From: RPRB01 sp035543115
GTDB lineage: Bacteria > Myxococcota > Myxococcia > Myxococcales > Myxococcaceae
Reading direction: 5' to 3'
Assembly: GCA_035543115.1 (NCBI GenBank)
Contig: DATKKF010000100.1
Coordinates: forward strand, 26,740 to 90,739
Length of the DNA stretch: 64,000 bases
The translations under genes and the position numbers were made by a program. Below the pieces are notes generated by a model. That model ran no database searches. It saw nothing but the letters and a program-made list of their open reading frames with translations, and was not told the DNA's origin. Positions 1-8,370 of this stretch are shown piece by piece (within the stretch, counting starts at the first letter, position 1; every line of letters begins with the position of its first letter).

Positions 1-106
1 TGTCGCTGCTGGTGGCCGGGGGCGGGTTGGCCACCGGGTGCTGCCCCGGGACACTTGCGACGGGCTTCTCTTGGGTCATGGCATGGGCCGCTGGGGCGGA
101 GGTCAT
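1..106 (-). CDS. pstB: Phosphate ABC transporter ATP-binding protein PstB, N-terminus only (partial)
   Basis: Only about the first 35 codons are inside the window, so no ATPase motif can be seen. The call rests on position: the ATG at 106 overlaps the stop of pstA in an ATGA junction, the usual pstC-pstA-pstB coupling. The visible residues are a Pro/Ala-rich, probably disordered leader. A second in-frame ATG at 79 (reading MTQEKP) could be the true start and would give a more typical PstB N-terminus. PstB would power phosphate import through PstC/PstA. The gene continues off the left edge. Confidence 0.55.
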   Translation of the reverse strand, partial: MTSAPAAHAMTQEKPVASVPGQHPVANPPPATSSD

Positions 107-957
107 CGGGCACCCTTCAGACGATTCCGGGTCAGCACGCGGGAGGCGATGTTGAGGAGTCCGACGACGATCAGCAGCACCAGCGAGGCGGTCCAGGCCT
201 TCGCGTGCCAGTCGTCGTATGGGCTGATGGCGTAGTTGTAGATGGCCACGGTCAGCGAGGCGGTGGGGGCGCGGGGGTCGACGTTCCAGTACTGGTTGTT
301 CAGGGCGGTGAAGATCAGCGGCGCAGTCTCACCGGCCGCACGGGCGACGGCGAGCAAGCACGCGGTCACGATTCCGCTCATCGCGGTGCGGATCACCACC
401 CGGAGGCTGGTCTTCCAGTTGGGGACCCCGAGGGCCAGCGACGCCTCCCGGAGAGCCCCCGGCACCAGGCGAACCAGCTCCTCGGTGGTGATGGCAACGG
501 TGGGGATCATCAGGATCGCCAGCGCCACCCCACCGGCCAGGGCCGAGAAGTGCCCCATGGGGATGACCACCAGGGCGTAGGCCACGATGCCGATGACGAT
601 CGACGGGACACCGGAGAGCACCTCGGCGACGAAGCGAACGGTGTTCCCGAGGGTTCCGTCTCCCTTCTCCGCCAGGTAGATGCCGGCCCCGACGCCCAGC
701 GGCAGCCCGAGGACGCAGGCGAGGCCGACCATGTACAGGGTCCCCACCAGCGCGTTCCCGATGCCGCCGCCTGCCTCACCCACGGGCTTGGGGAGCTGGG
801 TGAAGAAGTCCCAGGAGAGCCCGGCTCCGCCCTTGCTGATCACCAGCCAGAGCACCGAGGTCAGCGGCACGAAGGCAAGGGCGAAGAAGATGGCGCAGAC
901 TGCAGCCATCCCCCGATCGACGAACTTCCGGTAGCGGAAGGAGGAGTGGAAATTCAT
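103..957 (-). CDS. pstA: Phosphate ABC transporter permease PstA
   Basis: A 284-residue inner-membrane permease that forms the phosphate channel with PstC. About six hydrophobic segments are visible, starting near residue 20. The binding-protein-dependent permease signature lies in the second half, around the AVARAAGETAP stretch, the coupling-loop region that contacts PstB. Length fits the family. The ATG overlaps the pstC stop by 4 bases (ATGA) and its own stop overlaps the pstB start, so pstC-pstA-pstB should be translationally coupled. Expression probably follows the Pho box upstream of pstS. Confidence 0.96.
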   Translation of the reverse strand: MNFHSSFRYRKFVDRGMAAVCAIFFALAFVPLTSVLWLVISKGGAGLSWDFFTQLPKPVGEAGGGIGNALVGTLYMVGLACVLGLPLGVGAGIYLAEKGDGTLGNTVRFVAEVLSGVPSIVIGIVAYALVVIPMGHFSALAGGVALAILMIPTVAITTEELVRLVPGALREASLALGVPNWKTSLRVVIRTAMSGIVTACLLAVARAAGETAPLIFTALNNQYWNVDPRAPTASLTVAIYNYAISPYDDWHAKAWTASLVLLIVVGLLNIASRVLTRNRLKGAR

Positions 958-1940
958 CCCGCGATCCGGCTGGGCCCCTTCTGGACCGCGGTGACCAGGA
1001 TCCGGGCGCCGGCGTTCAGGAGGAAGGTCGTGGCGAAGAGAATCAGCCCGAGTCCGGCAAGCGCGCCGATGTGCACGTTGCTCACCGCCTCGGCGAACTC
1101 GTTGGCGATCACCGCGGGAAGGCTGTAGCCAGCGGCAAAGAGCGACGCGGAGATCTGGGGCGCGTTGCCGATCACCATGGTCACCGCCATGGTCTCGCCG
1201 AGCGCACGGCCGAGGCCGAGGAGCACCGCCCCCAGGATCCCCGCGCGGCTGTAGGGAATGACGGCCAGCATGACCGCCTCCCACTTGGTGGCCCCGAGGG
1301 CGAGCGCGGCCTCGCGGTTGGCCTCCGGGGTGGTCTTCATCACCTCCACGGAGACGCTGACGATGGTGGGGAGGATCATCACCGCGAGGATCACCCCCGA
1401 GGCGAGGTACCCCAGCCCGATGGGCGGACCCTGGAAGAGGGGGAGGAACCCCAGATGCTTCCCCAGCCAGGGCTCGATCGATTCCCGGAGCCAGGGGACG
1501 ACCACGAACAGTCCCCACAGCCCGTACACCACCGAGGGAATGGCGGCCAGGAGCTCGACCGGGATGGTGAGCACCCGGCCCAGCTTCGGGGGGGCGAACT
1601 GGGTGATGAAGAGCGCGAGCCCGATGGCGATGGGCACCGCCAGCACGATGGACAGGGCGGAGGTGACCAGCGTCCCGTAGAGGAACGGAAGCGCGCCGTA
1701 GTGCTCCTCGATGGGGTTCCACTCGGAGCTGGTGATGAAGCCCCAGAGGCTGTGCTCCTTCGCCAGGGGGCGGGCGACCAGGGCGAGGTTGAGGACGATC
1801 AGCCCCGCGACGACGAGCACCATGATGCCCAGCGCCCAGAGCGTCGCGTTGAAGACGCGGTCGCCCACGTTTCCGGGACCCGGGCGACCGGACTCCGCAT
1901 CCGCGGCCTCGACCGCGACCTGGGTGGCAGTCTCGGCCAT
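954..1940 (-). CDS. pstC: Phosphate ABC transporter permease PstC
   Basis: A 328-residue membrane permease, partner of PstA in high-affinity phosphate uptake. After a roughly 30-residue cytoplasmic tail it has a first membrane helix (about residues 29-52), a periplasmic stretch, and five further helices. The transport-permease coupling loop is visible as LGLGRALGETMAV. The gene begins 11 bases after the pstS stop and overlaps pstA by 4 bases, making a pstSCA(B) operon. Length and order are normal for the family. Confidence 0.96.
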   Translation of the reverse strand: MAETATQVAVEAADAESGRPGPGNVGDRVFNATLWALGIMVLVVAGLIVLNLALVARPLAKEHSLWGFITSSEWNPIEEHYGALPFLYGTLVTSALSIVLAVPIAIGLALFITQFAPPKLGRVLTIPVELLAAIPSVVYGLWGLFVVVPWLRESIEPWLGKHLGFLPLFQGPPIGLGYLASGVILAVMILPTIVSVSVEVMKTTPEANREAALALGATKWEAVMLAVIPYSRAGILGAVLLGLGRALGETMAVTMVIGNAPQISASLFAAGYSLPAVIANEFAEAVSNVHIGALAGLGLILFATTFLLNAGARILVTAVQKGPSRIAG

Positions 1941-1951
1941 GGCGGTAGCGC

Positions 1952-2974
1952 TTACTTCTCGCTGACCTTCTGGCCGTTGACGGTGAGGGTGTCCACGGTC
2001 TTGAGCACGCGCTCGCGCACCACATCGGGCAGCGGGGCATAGTCGAGCGGTGCAGCCATCTTCTCTCCTTCGGTGAGTCCCCAGCGGAGGAAGTTCACGA
2101 TCGCCGTTCCCTTGGCCTTGTCCTTCATGTCCTTGTGGACGAGGAGCCAGGTGAAGCCGGAGATGGGCCAGGCGTCCTTGCCCGAGGCGTTGGTGATGGA
2201 GACGCGGTAATCGGCGGGCATCTCCACTCCGGCCGCGGCGGCGCTGGTGCTCTCGATGCTGGGTCTCACCCAGTTGCCCTCCTTGTTCTTCAGCTCGGCG
2301 ACGGCGAGCTTCTGCTGGAGGGCGTAGGCCAGCTCGACGTAGCCGATCGAGCCCGGGGTGCTCTTGATCAGCCCGGTCACACCGTCGTTGCCCTTGCCGC
2401 CGAGGCCCACTGGCCAGTTCACGCTGGTCCCCGAGCCGACCTTGCTCTTGAACTCCGGAGAGATCTTGGCGAGGTAGTCGGTGAAGATGGCGTTGGTGCC
2501 CGAGCCGTCCGAGCGGCGGGCGATGGTGATGCTCTGGTCCGGCATCTTCACCCCGGGGTTGTCCGCGATGATCGCCGGGTCATTCCACTTGGTGATCTTG
2601 CCGACGAAGATGTTGGCCAGGGTTTCGCCCGAGAAGCGCAGGTTCTTCATGCCCGGCGCGTTGTAGGCGACCACCACTGCGCCGAGAACGGTGGGGATGT
2701 GCACCACGTCCGGAACCTTGGCGATCTGGTCGTCCTTCATCGGGGCGTCGGTGGCGCCGAAGTCGACGGTGCCTTCGCTGAACTGCTTGATGCCGCCGCC
2801 AGAGCCGATGGCCTGATAGTTGAACTTAAGATTGGGGTTGATCTTGTTATATTCGCTGAACCACTTCTGGTAGAGCGGAGCGGGGAAGGTCGCGCCCGCT
2901 CCGTTGATGAGCAGGCCCTCTGCGGACGCGGCGGTGCCCAGTAGCATCGCGATGCCCATGAGAAGCTTCTTCAT
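1952..2974 (-). CDS. pstS: Periplasmic phosphate-binding protein PstS
   Basis: A 340-residue protein with a classical Sec signal peptide (Lys-Lys, hydrophobic core, cleavage after about residue 18, TAASA). There is no lipobox, so it is soluble in the periplasm rather than a lipoprotein. The mature N-terminus reads INGAGATFPAPLYQKW. The phosphate-binding loops are visible as GSGGGIKQF, DFGATDAPM and SDGSGTNAIF. A good ribosome-binding site (GGGAG) sits 9 bases before the ATG. A triple-repeat Pho box lies 70-98 bases upstream, so it is likely the first gene of a PhoB-activated pst operon. Confidence 0.97.
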   Translation of the reverse strand: MKKLLMGIAMLLGTAASAEGLLINGAGATFPAPLYQKWFSEYNKINPNLKFNYQAIGSGGGIKQFSEGTVDFGATDAPMKDDQIAKVPDVVHIPTVLGAVVVAYNAPGMKNLRFSGETLANIFVGKITKWNDPAIIADNPGVKMPDQSITIARRSDGSGTNAIFTDYLAKISPEFKSKVGSGTSVNWPVGLGGKGNDGVTGLIKSTPGSIGYVELAYALQQKLAVAELKNKEGNWVRPSIESTSAAAAGVEMPADYRVSITNASGKDAWPISGFTWLLVHKDMKDKAKGTAIVNFLRWGLTEGEKMAAPLDYAPLPDVVRERVLKTVDTLTVNGQKVSEK

Positions 2975-3043
2975 GGTTTGACTCCCTTTTTGAATGTAGG
3001 TCGTTTGGAGATGAATCTGCCGCCGGCGGTGTAAGCGGGCGCC

Positions 3044-3072
3044 GTGACGGGTCTGTGACGGACCGGTGAAAG
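3044..3072 (-). promoter_or_regulatory. Pho box (PhoB operator) upstream of pstS
   Basis: On the minus strand three 7-base units CTTTCAC, CCGTCAC and CCGTCAC start exactly 11 bases apart, each separated by 4 bases. This is the spacing of the enterobacterial Pho box, whose unit is CTGTCAT. The array ends 70 bases before the pstS ATG, with a possible -10 (TTACAC, 3030-3035) about 8 bases further on. Direct repeats and spacing are seen; PhoB binding is inferred from the family and from phoB-phoR being 5 kb away. Confidence 0.8.
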
Positions 3073-3127
3073 CTCCGCTCGCAAGCCGGGTTACATCCGT
3101 TCGTCATCGGAACCGAAGTCCCGGGAA

Positions 3128-4423
3128 TCAGGGCGGTGGCACGCTGGCTTCAACCGCGTTGGCTTCCCGTTCCAGCCTGGCGGTCATGGATTCCGTTGGT
3201 AGCCGATCGAGCCGCCCCAGCTCGGGGAACAGCCTGGTCCAGGTGAGGACCACGAGCAGCGTCCCGAGACCCCCGGCCACCACCGCCCGTACTGGCCCGA
3301 GCCACTGGGCAGTGAGCCCGGACTCGAACTCGCCGAGCTCGTTGCTCGCCCCGATGAAGAGCATGTTCACGGCGTTCACCCTGCCGCGCATCTCGGGCGG
3401 CGGGGAGATCTGCACCACCGTGAGCCGGACGAACACGCTCAGCATGTCCGCCGCGCCCATGATGACCAGCAGCAGGACCGAGAGCCACAGCGCTCGGGAG
3501 AGCCCGAAGCCCACGGTCGCCGCGCCAAAGATGGCCACCCCGAGGAGCATCGTCCGCCCCACGTGCCGCTTGAGCGGGTGCGCGGCGAGGTAGAGCCCCA
3601 CGGCGCCGGCACCCATGGCTGGCGCGCTCCGGAGGATTCCGAGGCCCCAGGCCCCCGTGTGCAGTACGTCGTGCGCGAAGATCGGCATCAGCGCCGCCGC
3701 CCCCCCCAGCAACACGGCGAAGAGGTCGAGCGAGATGGAGCCGAGGACGATCTTGTTGTGCCAGACGTAGCGGACCCCGGCGAGCACCGTGGACCACGAC
3801 GTCGCCCTGGACTCCATCCGCCCGGTGCGGGTGTGGACGCCGCCGAGCACCAGCACGTCGATCACCGCGAGCCCCGCGGCGAGGAGATAGACGGCCTCGG
3901 GATTGCCGAGCAGCGCGTAGAGCCCGCCTCCCAGCGCCGGGCCGGCGATGGTACCCACCTGGAAGGTGCTCGAGTTCCAGGCGACGGCGTTCGGGAAGTC
4001 ACCCTCGGGCAGGAGCGACGGCATCAGCGCCTGCGCCGCGGGCGCGTTGAACGCCCGGGCGGTGCCGAGCAGCACGAGCACACAGAAGATGGGAACCGGC
4101 GTGTGGATGCCGGTCAGCGCCAGCCAGGCGAGGAGGGCAGAGCAGACCCCGAACGCGAGATGACAGAGCAGCACCACCCTCCGGCGGTCGAACCGGTCCG
4201 CCGCGTGCCCGGCCGGGAGGGTGAGGAACAGGGCAGGAAGGAACTGCGCGAGGCCGACGTAGCCCAGGTCCAGCGGCCGCCTGGTCAGCGCGTACACCTG
4301 CCAGCCCACGGCGACGTTGACCATCTCCAGGCCGAGGATGGAGAGCAGGCGCGAGCCGAGGAACCGGCGGAAGTCGAGCGAGCGGAACGCGCGGAGCGCA
4401 GGCGAGAGGGCGGAGGAGGTCAA
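3128..4423 (-). CDS. MFS transporter (EntS-like, MFS_3 family)
   Basis: A 431-residue integral membrane protein with about 12 hydrophobic helices. The N-terminal SLDFRRFLGSRLLSILG segment and the loop-2 motif GHAADRFDRRRVV match the EntS/MFS_3 branch of the major facilitator superfamily, which exports siderophores and other small molecules. I chose a TTG start at 4423; the reading frame is open far upstream, but that extension overlaps the next gene in another frame and is not protein-like. It lies 29 bases after the CADD-like gene, so it is probably the last gene of the phoB operon. Substrate unknown. Confidence 0.85.
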   Translation of the reverse strand: MTSSALSPALRAFRSLDFRRFLGSRLLSILGLEMVNVAVGWQVYALTRRPLDLGYVGLAQFLPALFLTLPAGHAADRFDRRRVVLLCHLAFGVCSALLAWLALTGIHTPVPIFCVLVLLGTARAFNAPAAQALMPSLLPEGDFPNAVAWNSSTFQVGTIAGPALGGGLYALLGNPEAVYLLAAGLAVIDVLVLGGVHTRTGRMESRATSWSTVLAGVRYVWHNKIVLGSISLDLFAVLLGGAAALMPIFAHDVLHTGAWGLGILRSAPAMGAGAVGLYLAAHPLKRHVGRTMLLGVAIFGAATVGFGLSRALWLSVLLLVIMGAADMLSVFVRLTVVQISPPPEMRGRVNAVNMLFIGASNELGEFESGLTAQWLGPVRAVVAGGLGTLLVVLTWTRLFPELGRLDRLPTESMTARLEREANAVEASVPPP

Positions 4424-4452
4424 TGGCGGTGCCCCGGACCGCGCCCGGTCCG

Positions 4453-5127
4453 CTACGCCGCCGCCAGCCGCGCCTGCCGGAGCCGCTCGGCCCCGTCGAG
4501 GAACGTCCACTGGGCCTGGGACGAGCGCTCCACCGCCGCCTTCGCCGCCTCGATCGACCCGCCCCGGGCGAGGGCCCGCTCCAGCGCCTGGGCCAGCCCG
4601 CGCGCGTGGTGCACGTCCAGCTCGCCGTGCAGCCGGAAGAAGCGCAGCGCCGCGGGCGAATCCACGCCGTAGCACTTGAGCCCCTTCTCCTTGGTGTCGG
4701 CCACCCGCGCGGTCTGGACCTCGTAGGCCCAGAGCGCGGCGAGCGCCGTCACCTCGTCCTCGGCGACCAGCCCGGTGAGCGCCTCGGCGGAGGCGCGCGT
4801 CTCGGGGAGAGGCGAGCTCACGGCCGCCGCGCCCACCGCGCTCCCGAACGCCTCCCACAGCCGCGCGTGCGCCACGCCGGTGCGCCCTTCCTCGTCGGCC
4901 AGGTTCCGGGTCAGCTCGGAGTCGGTCTCGGTGTCCGCGGTCAGCGCGCGGGCCCGGCGCAGCAGCTCGGGGAGCGCACGCACCTGGAACCGGTACTGCT
5001 CTGCGTACCGCGCGAGGTCCTCGGCCCGGAGCTCCCCGGCCGACCACGCCTGGTAGAAGGGATGGGTCAGCAGATCTCGCGGGGCGAGCGCCGAATGCAG
5101 CACCTGCTCGAAGGAGGTGGTGGTCAT
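4453..5127 (-). CDS. CADD/TenA-like iron-dependent oxygenase, probable 4-aminobenzoate synthase
   Basis: A 224-residue all-helical protein of the TenA/PqqC/CADD superfamily. It resembles chlamydial CADD along its length: HPFYQAWSAGEL, NLADEEG, AYEVQ and the dimetal motif H167-x3-D171-x2-H174. Other likely metal ligands are E79/E80, H87 and E136. The tyrosine that CADD sacrifices as substrate (Y27 in Chlamydia) corresponds to Y25, and a lysine-containing segment (K146-K148) is kept. CADD makes 4-aminobenzoate for folate from its own tyrosine, bypassing PabA/B/C. The ATG at 5127 was preferred over an upstream TTG. It sits between the metallophosphoesterase (33 bases) and the MFS gene (29 bases). 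Confidence 0.8.
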   Translation of the reverse strand: MTTTSFEQVLHSALAPRDLLTHPFYQAWSAGELRAEDLARYAEQYRFQVRALPELLRRARALTADTETDSELTRNLADEEGRTGVAHARLWEAFGSAVGAAAVSSPLPETRASAEALTGLVAEDEVTALAALWAYEVQTARVADTKEKGLKCYGVDSPAALRFFRLHGELDVHHARGLAQALERALARGGSIEAAKAAVERSSQAQWTFLDGAERLRQARLAAA

Positions 5128-5160
5128 CGGTGCCGACCCTACCAAGGTCGACGGCCAGGT

Positions 5161-6153
5161 TCAGCGAAAGGTGACCGCGGCGTCGTCGCCCAGTCCGGCG
5201 TCGGACTCGTCCACCTCGTCCACCCGGCCCGTTCCGAGCGGGGATGCCGCAGCCAGCACCGGCCGGGCGGGCTCGGCGGGGTGCTCCACCTGCGCCGGGA
5301 TGCCCTCCGGCGGAGTCAGGGCGACCACCGGCGCCGCGGGTCGGCCGTCGTGCCGAAGCGCCTCGATGCCGGGACGTCCACCCGCGGGCGGAAGTCCCGA
5401 GTGCCGCCGGGCCGCCTCGAGCAGCGCGCCGTGGTGGCGGTACCGCGCCTCGAGCAGCTTGTGCACCAGGAGCGGTCCCCCTGGCACCCGCCGCGCGGTG
5501 AGGGCCTGCGTCGCGCGGCGCACCGAGTAGCGCACCCGCCGGATCTGCACCCGCCAGCCGCGCGGGGTCCAGGTGAAGAGCCCGTACGCCGGCCGGACGT
5601 CGCCGTCCCTGGGAATACCAGCCGAGGCCACGTCGGCGAGCAGCATCCGGCCGAAGCGCCGGCGGTAGGGGAAGTGCAGGTGCCCGAACGCGCAAGCCGC
5701 AGCGTCGAGATGCGCGAAGAACCGGCGCAGCGCCGCGTCGTCCAGGGTCGGGTCCACCGACTCCTCGAGGTTCCGCGGATTGGCGTGGCAGACGTAGAGG
5801 TCCTGCCCGCGCCGCGGCGAGAAGCGCACGCTGAACGGGAGCTCGCCCAGCTTTCTGGCCCACTCGGGGCCGAGCTGGTCCCGGGTCCAGGCCAGGAGGT
5901 CCCGCTTCCAGTGCTCGCGCTCCCGGTAGGCCCCGCCCAGGTAGTTTCCGGCGATGTAGCAGTCGGTGTTCCCCATCAGCACCGACTGGCAGCGGTCGAA
6001 GAGGAGCTCCACCGTCTCCCGAGGGTGCGCGCCGCGGAGCGCAAGGTCGCCGGCGGCGACCACCACGTCGGCTCCGTTCCTGGCGATGTCCTCGAGCACT
6101 GCCTCGCAGGCCGGGAGATTCCCGTGGATGTCTGCCAGGATGGCCACCCGCAT
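5161..6153 (-). CDS. Calcineurin-like metallophosphoesterase (YfcE/MJ0936-type)
   Basis: A 330-residue protein whose first 190 residues hold the phosphoesterase metal motifs in order: D8-x-H10 (LADIHGN), GDLALRG (D36), GNTD (N62), a CHANPRNL histidine and GHLHFPY. GNTD in place of GNHE is common in the small YfcE-like branch that acts on phosphodiesters. The C-terminal 100 residues are Pro/Ala/Gly-rich and look disordered. The ATG at 6153 puts the first motif at residue 8, as in the family; an upstream GTG at 6183 is less likely. It follows phoR by 26 bases, so a role in phosphate salvage is plausible but inferred. Confidence 0.85.
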   Translation of the reverse strand: MRVAILADIHGNLPACEAVLEDIARNGADVVVAAGDLALRGAHPRETVELLFDRCQSVLMGNTDCYIAGNYLGGAYREREHWKRDLLAWTRDQLGPEWARKLGELPFSVRFSPRRGQDLYVCHANPRNLEESVDPTLDDAALRRFFAHLDAAACAFGHLHFPYRRRFGRMLLADVASAGIPRDGDVRPAYGLFTWTPRGWRVQIRRVRYSVRRATQALTARRVPGGPLLVHKLLEARYRHHGALLEAARRHSGLPPAGGRPGIEALRHDGRPAAPVVALTPPEGIPAQVEHPAEPARPVLAAASPLGTGRVDEVDESDAGLGDDAAVTFR

Positions 6154-6179
6154 GGCGTCCCGGAGTGTACCCGCTCCCG

Positions 6180-7508
6180 TCACCGTCCGGCCACGGTGGA
6201 GGGGTGAGGTCCCGGTAGCCCGGGGGCGCCGGGGCGCTCCGCCGCCGGGAGCACCACGGTGAACGTGCTCCCCACCCCCAGCTGGCTCGCCACCCGGACC
6301 TCCCCCTCCATGCCGTGGACGAGGTGACGGACGATGGACAGTCCGAGCCCGGTTCCCCCCATGTCCCGGCTACGGCCCCGGTCCACCCGGTAGAACCGCT
6401 CGAACAGCCGGGGCAGGTGCCTGGGCTCGATGCCCAGCCCCGTGTCCTTCACCGACAGCTGCGCCCGGTCCCCGACGCGTTCCCCGAGGAGCTCCACCGT
6501 CCCCCCCTCGGGGGTGTACTTGATGGCGTTGTCGAGCAGGTTCAGGAGCACCTGCTCGAGCGCCTTCGGGTCGGCGCGGGCGGTGAGGTCCGACGGGACG
6601 CGGAGCTGGACCGACAGGCGCTTGCCTGTGGCCCTGGGCTCCATCGCCTCGCACGCCTGCCGTGCGACCTCCGCCAGCGACACCACCGCCGATGACAACG
6701 GGCGCTCGCCGGCGTCCAGCCTCGAGAGCTCGAGCAGGTCCGAGACCAGCTCGCCCAGCCGCTCCGACTGGCGGTGGATGATCTCCACCATCTGCGGTGC
6801 GTGCCTGGCGTCCGACAGCGCGCCCGAGCGCAGGGTCTCGGCGTAGCCGAGGATGGCGGCGATGGGCGTCCGCAGCTCGTGGCTCACGTTGGCCACGAAG
6901 TCCTGGCGCACGCGCTCCAGCCGCTTACGCTCGGTCACGTCGCGGAACACCGCCGCGCTGCCCGGGAGCGAGTCCCCGAGCGGGGCGATGTGCACCTCGA
7001 GCGTCTTGCTCCGTGGAGCGTCCATCGACACCTCCACCTTCGAGGTCACGCCCTCGCGGCAGGCCCTGATGACCGCGTCGTGGAGGTCGGTGCGCCGAAC
7101 CAGGAAGAGGGGCCGCTGCCCGACCAGCTCCTGGTCGGTGCCGAGGATGGTCCGGAGCGCCTCGTTGTGCCGGAGCACCACCCCGTCGGCGTCGGTGATC
7201 CACATCCCCTCGTCCATTCCCTCGATGGCCGCGGCCAGGGTTTGCACCTCGAGCAGCGCGCCGTCCCGCTCCTCGAGCAAATCCCGCTGCCGGGCGTCGG
7301 CGGCGATCTCCATCCGGTTCAGCGTCTGCGCGGCCTCGCTCTCGCTGGCCAGGGCGATGACGAAGGCGACGAACGATGCCAGCCCGCCGGTGAGGAGGCC
7401 CAGCTGGGCGTCGGCCAGCATGCCCGCCCCGATGCCCGCAGCGAGGCCGGGCAGCAGGGTGGCGAGGAGCAGGAAGGCGATTCGTCTTGGGTGGGGCCGC
7501 TCGTTCAC
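6180..7508 (-). CDS. phoR: Phosphate regulon sensor histidine kinase PhoR
   Basis: A 442-residue sensor kinase. It has two membrane helices near the N-terminus (about 10-30 and 36-54) with almost no periplasmic loop, then a coiled linker, a PAS domain (about 90-195), the HisKA helix with phospho-acceptor H210 (ANVSHELRTP), and an HATPase_c domain with N, G1 (DTGLGIE) and G2 (GGTGLGLSIV) boxes. The small periplasmic part is typical of PhoR, which senses Pst/PhoU state rather than phosphate itself. The GTG start at 7508 overlaps the phoB stop, so the two are coupled. Confidence 0.93.
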   Translation of the reverse strand: MNERPHPRRIAFLLLATLLPGLAAGIGAGMLADAQLGLLTGGLASFVAFVIALASESEAAQTLNRMEIAADARQRDLLEERDGALLEVQTLAAAIEGMDEGMWITDADGVVLRHNEALRTILGTDQELVGQRPLFLVRRTDLHDAVIRACREGVTSKVEVSMDAPRSKTLEVHIAPLGDSLPGSAAVFRDVTERKRLERVRQDFVANVSHELRTPIAAILGYAETLRSGALSDARHAPQMVEIIHRQSERLGELVSDLLELSRLDAGERPLSSAVVSLAEVARQACEAMEPRATGKRLSVQLRVPSDLTARADPKALEQVLLNLLDNAIKYTPEGGTVELLGERVGDRAQLSVKDTGLGIEPRHLPRLFERFYRVDRGRSRDMGGTGLGLSIVRHLVHGMEGEVRVASQLGVGSTFTVVLPAAERPGAPGLPGPHPSTVAGR

Positions 7509-8197
7509 GCGTCCTTGTCGGGGCTGGCCAGCTTGTAACCGACCCCGCGGACGGTTTCGATGATGTCCCCGGCGGCCCCGAGCTTCTCCCGGAGACGCTT
7601 GATGTGGGTGTCCACCGTGCGGGTGGTGATCTCCGCCTCGATGCCCCACACGTCCGACAGCAGCACCTCGCGGGTCTGCACCCGGCCTGGCCGCTCGAGC
7701 AAGGTCTTCAGCAGGCGGAACTCGAGCGCGGTGAGGGCGACCTCGCTGCCGCCCACCGTCACCTCGTGGCGGGCGGGGTCGAGCCGGATGTTGCCCGCGG
7801 CCAGCACCCCGGTGCCCTCGGAGTCGCGCGCCATGCGGCGCAGCACCGCCTTCACCCGGAGCGCGAGCTCGCGAACGCTGAAGGGTTTCACCACGTAGTC
7901 GTCCGCCCCGAGCTCGAGGCCCTGCACCCGGTCCGACTCCTGGCCCTTGGCGGTCACCATCACCACCGCCGTCCGGCGCAGGTTCGGGTCTTCCTTGATG
8001 AGCCGCAGGACCTCGCTGCCCGGCAGGTCGGGGAGCATCAGGTCGAGCAGGACCAGGTCGGGCTTGAAGATCTTGGCCCGGCTGAGCGCGGCCGCCCCGC
8101 TGTGGCTGGTCTCCGTCTCGAAGCCGGCCGCGGAGAGGTTGTAGGTGAGGAGGTTGGCGAGATCTTGCTCGTCCTCGACGATCAGGATGCGCGACAC
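7505..8197 (-). CDS. phoB: Phosphate regulon response regulator PhoB
   Basis: A 230-residue OmpR/PhoB-type regulator. The receiver domain has acidic pocket residues E8/D9, phospho-acceptor D52 (LLDLMLPD), a conserved TAKG Thr and the Lys of VVKPFS. The C-terminal winged helix ends with RTVDTHIKRLREKLG and RGVGYKL. I chose the GTG at 8197, which puts the receiver at the N-terminus and has GGAGG about 12 bases upstream; the frame stays open further upstream. A candidate Pho box 75 bases upstream suggests autoregulation. It heads the series phoB-phoR-metallophosphoesterase-CADD-MFS. Confidence 0.94.
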   Translation of the reverse strand: MSRILIVEDEQDLANLLTYNLSAAGFETETSHSGAAALSRAKIFKPDLVLLDLMLPDLPGSEVLRLIKEDPNLRRTAVVMVTAKGQESDRVQGLELGADDYVVKPFSVRELALRVKAVLRRMARDSEGTGVLAAGNIRLDPARHEVTVGGSEVALTALEFRLLKTLLERPGRVQTREVLLSDVWGIEAEITTRTVDTHIKRLREKLGAAGDIIETVRGVGYKLASPDKDA

Positions 8198-8271
8198 GGG
8201 TGGGGAAACCTCCGGGGGGCGATGCCGTCTACCCGGGACCACGCCTGTACCAGACGCCTCCCACGGCACGG

Positions 8272-8300
8272 GTGACGCTTGGGTGTCGCCGCCATGACGG
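8272..8300 (-). promoter_or_regulatory. Candidate Pho box upstream of phoB
   Basis: On the minus strand CCGTCAT, GCGACAC and GCGTCAC begin 11 bases apart with 4-base spacers, the same register as the box upstream of pstS. The first unit differs by one base from the E. coli CTGTCAT unit; the middle unit is the weakest. It ends 75 bases before the phoB GTG, nearly the same distance as at pstS. Autoregulation of phoBR by PhoB is established in other bacteria and inferred here. Confidence 0.65.
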
Positions 8301-8370
8301 GGAAGGAACGTTCCTCTCGTTGACAGGGGATGGGATGTGCCATTAAGTCCGCGCCCTTTTCCCGCCGCCC

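Noticed and set aside
3128..5863. A single 911-codon minus-strand protein
   Set aside because: Only the last 431 residues are protein-like (MFS). The upstream part overlaps the CADD-like and phosphoesterase genes in another frame and is Arg/Ala-rich.
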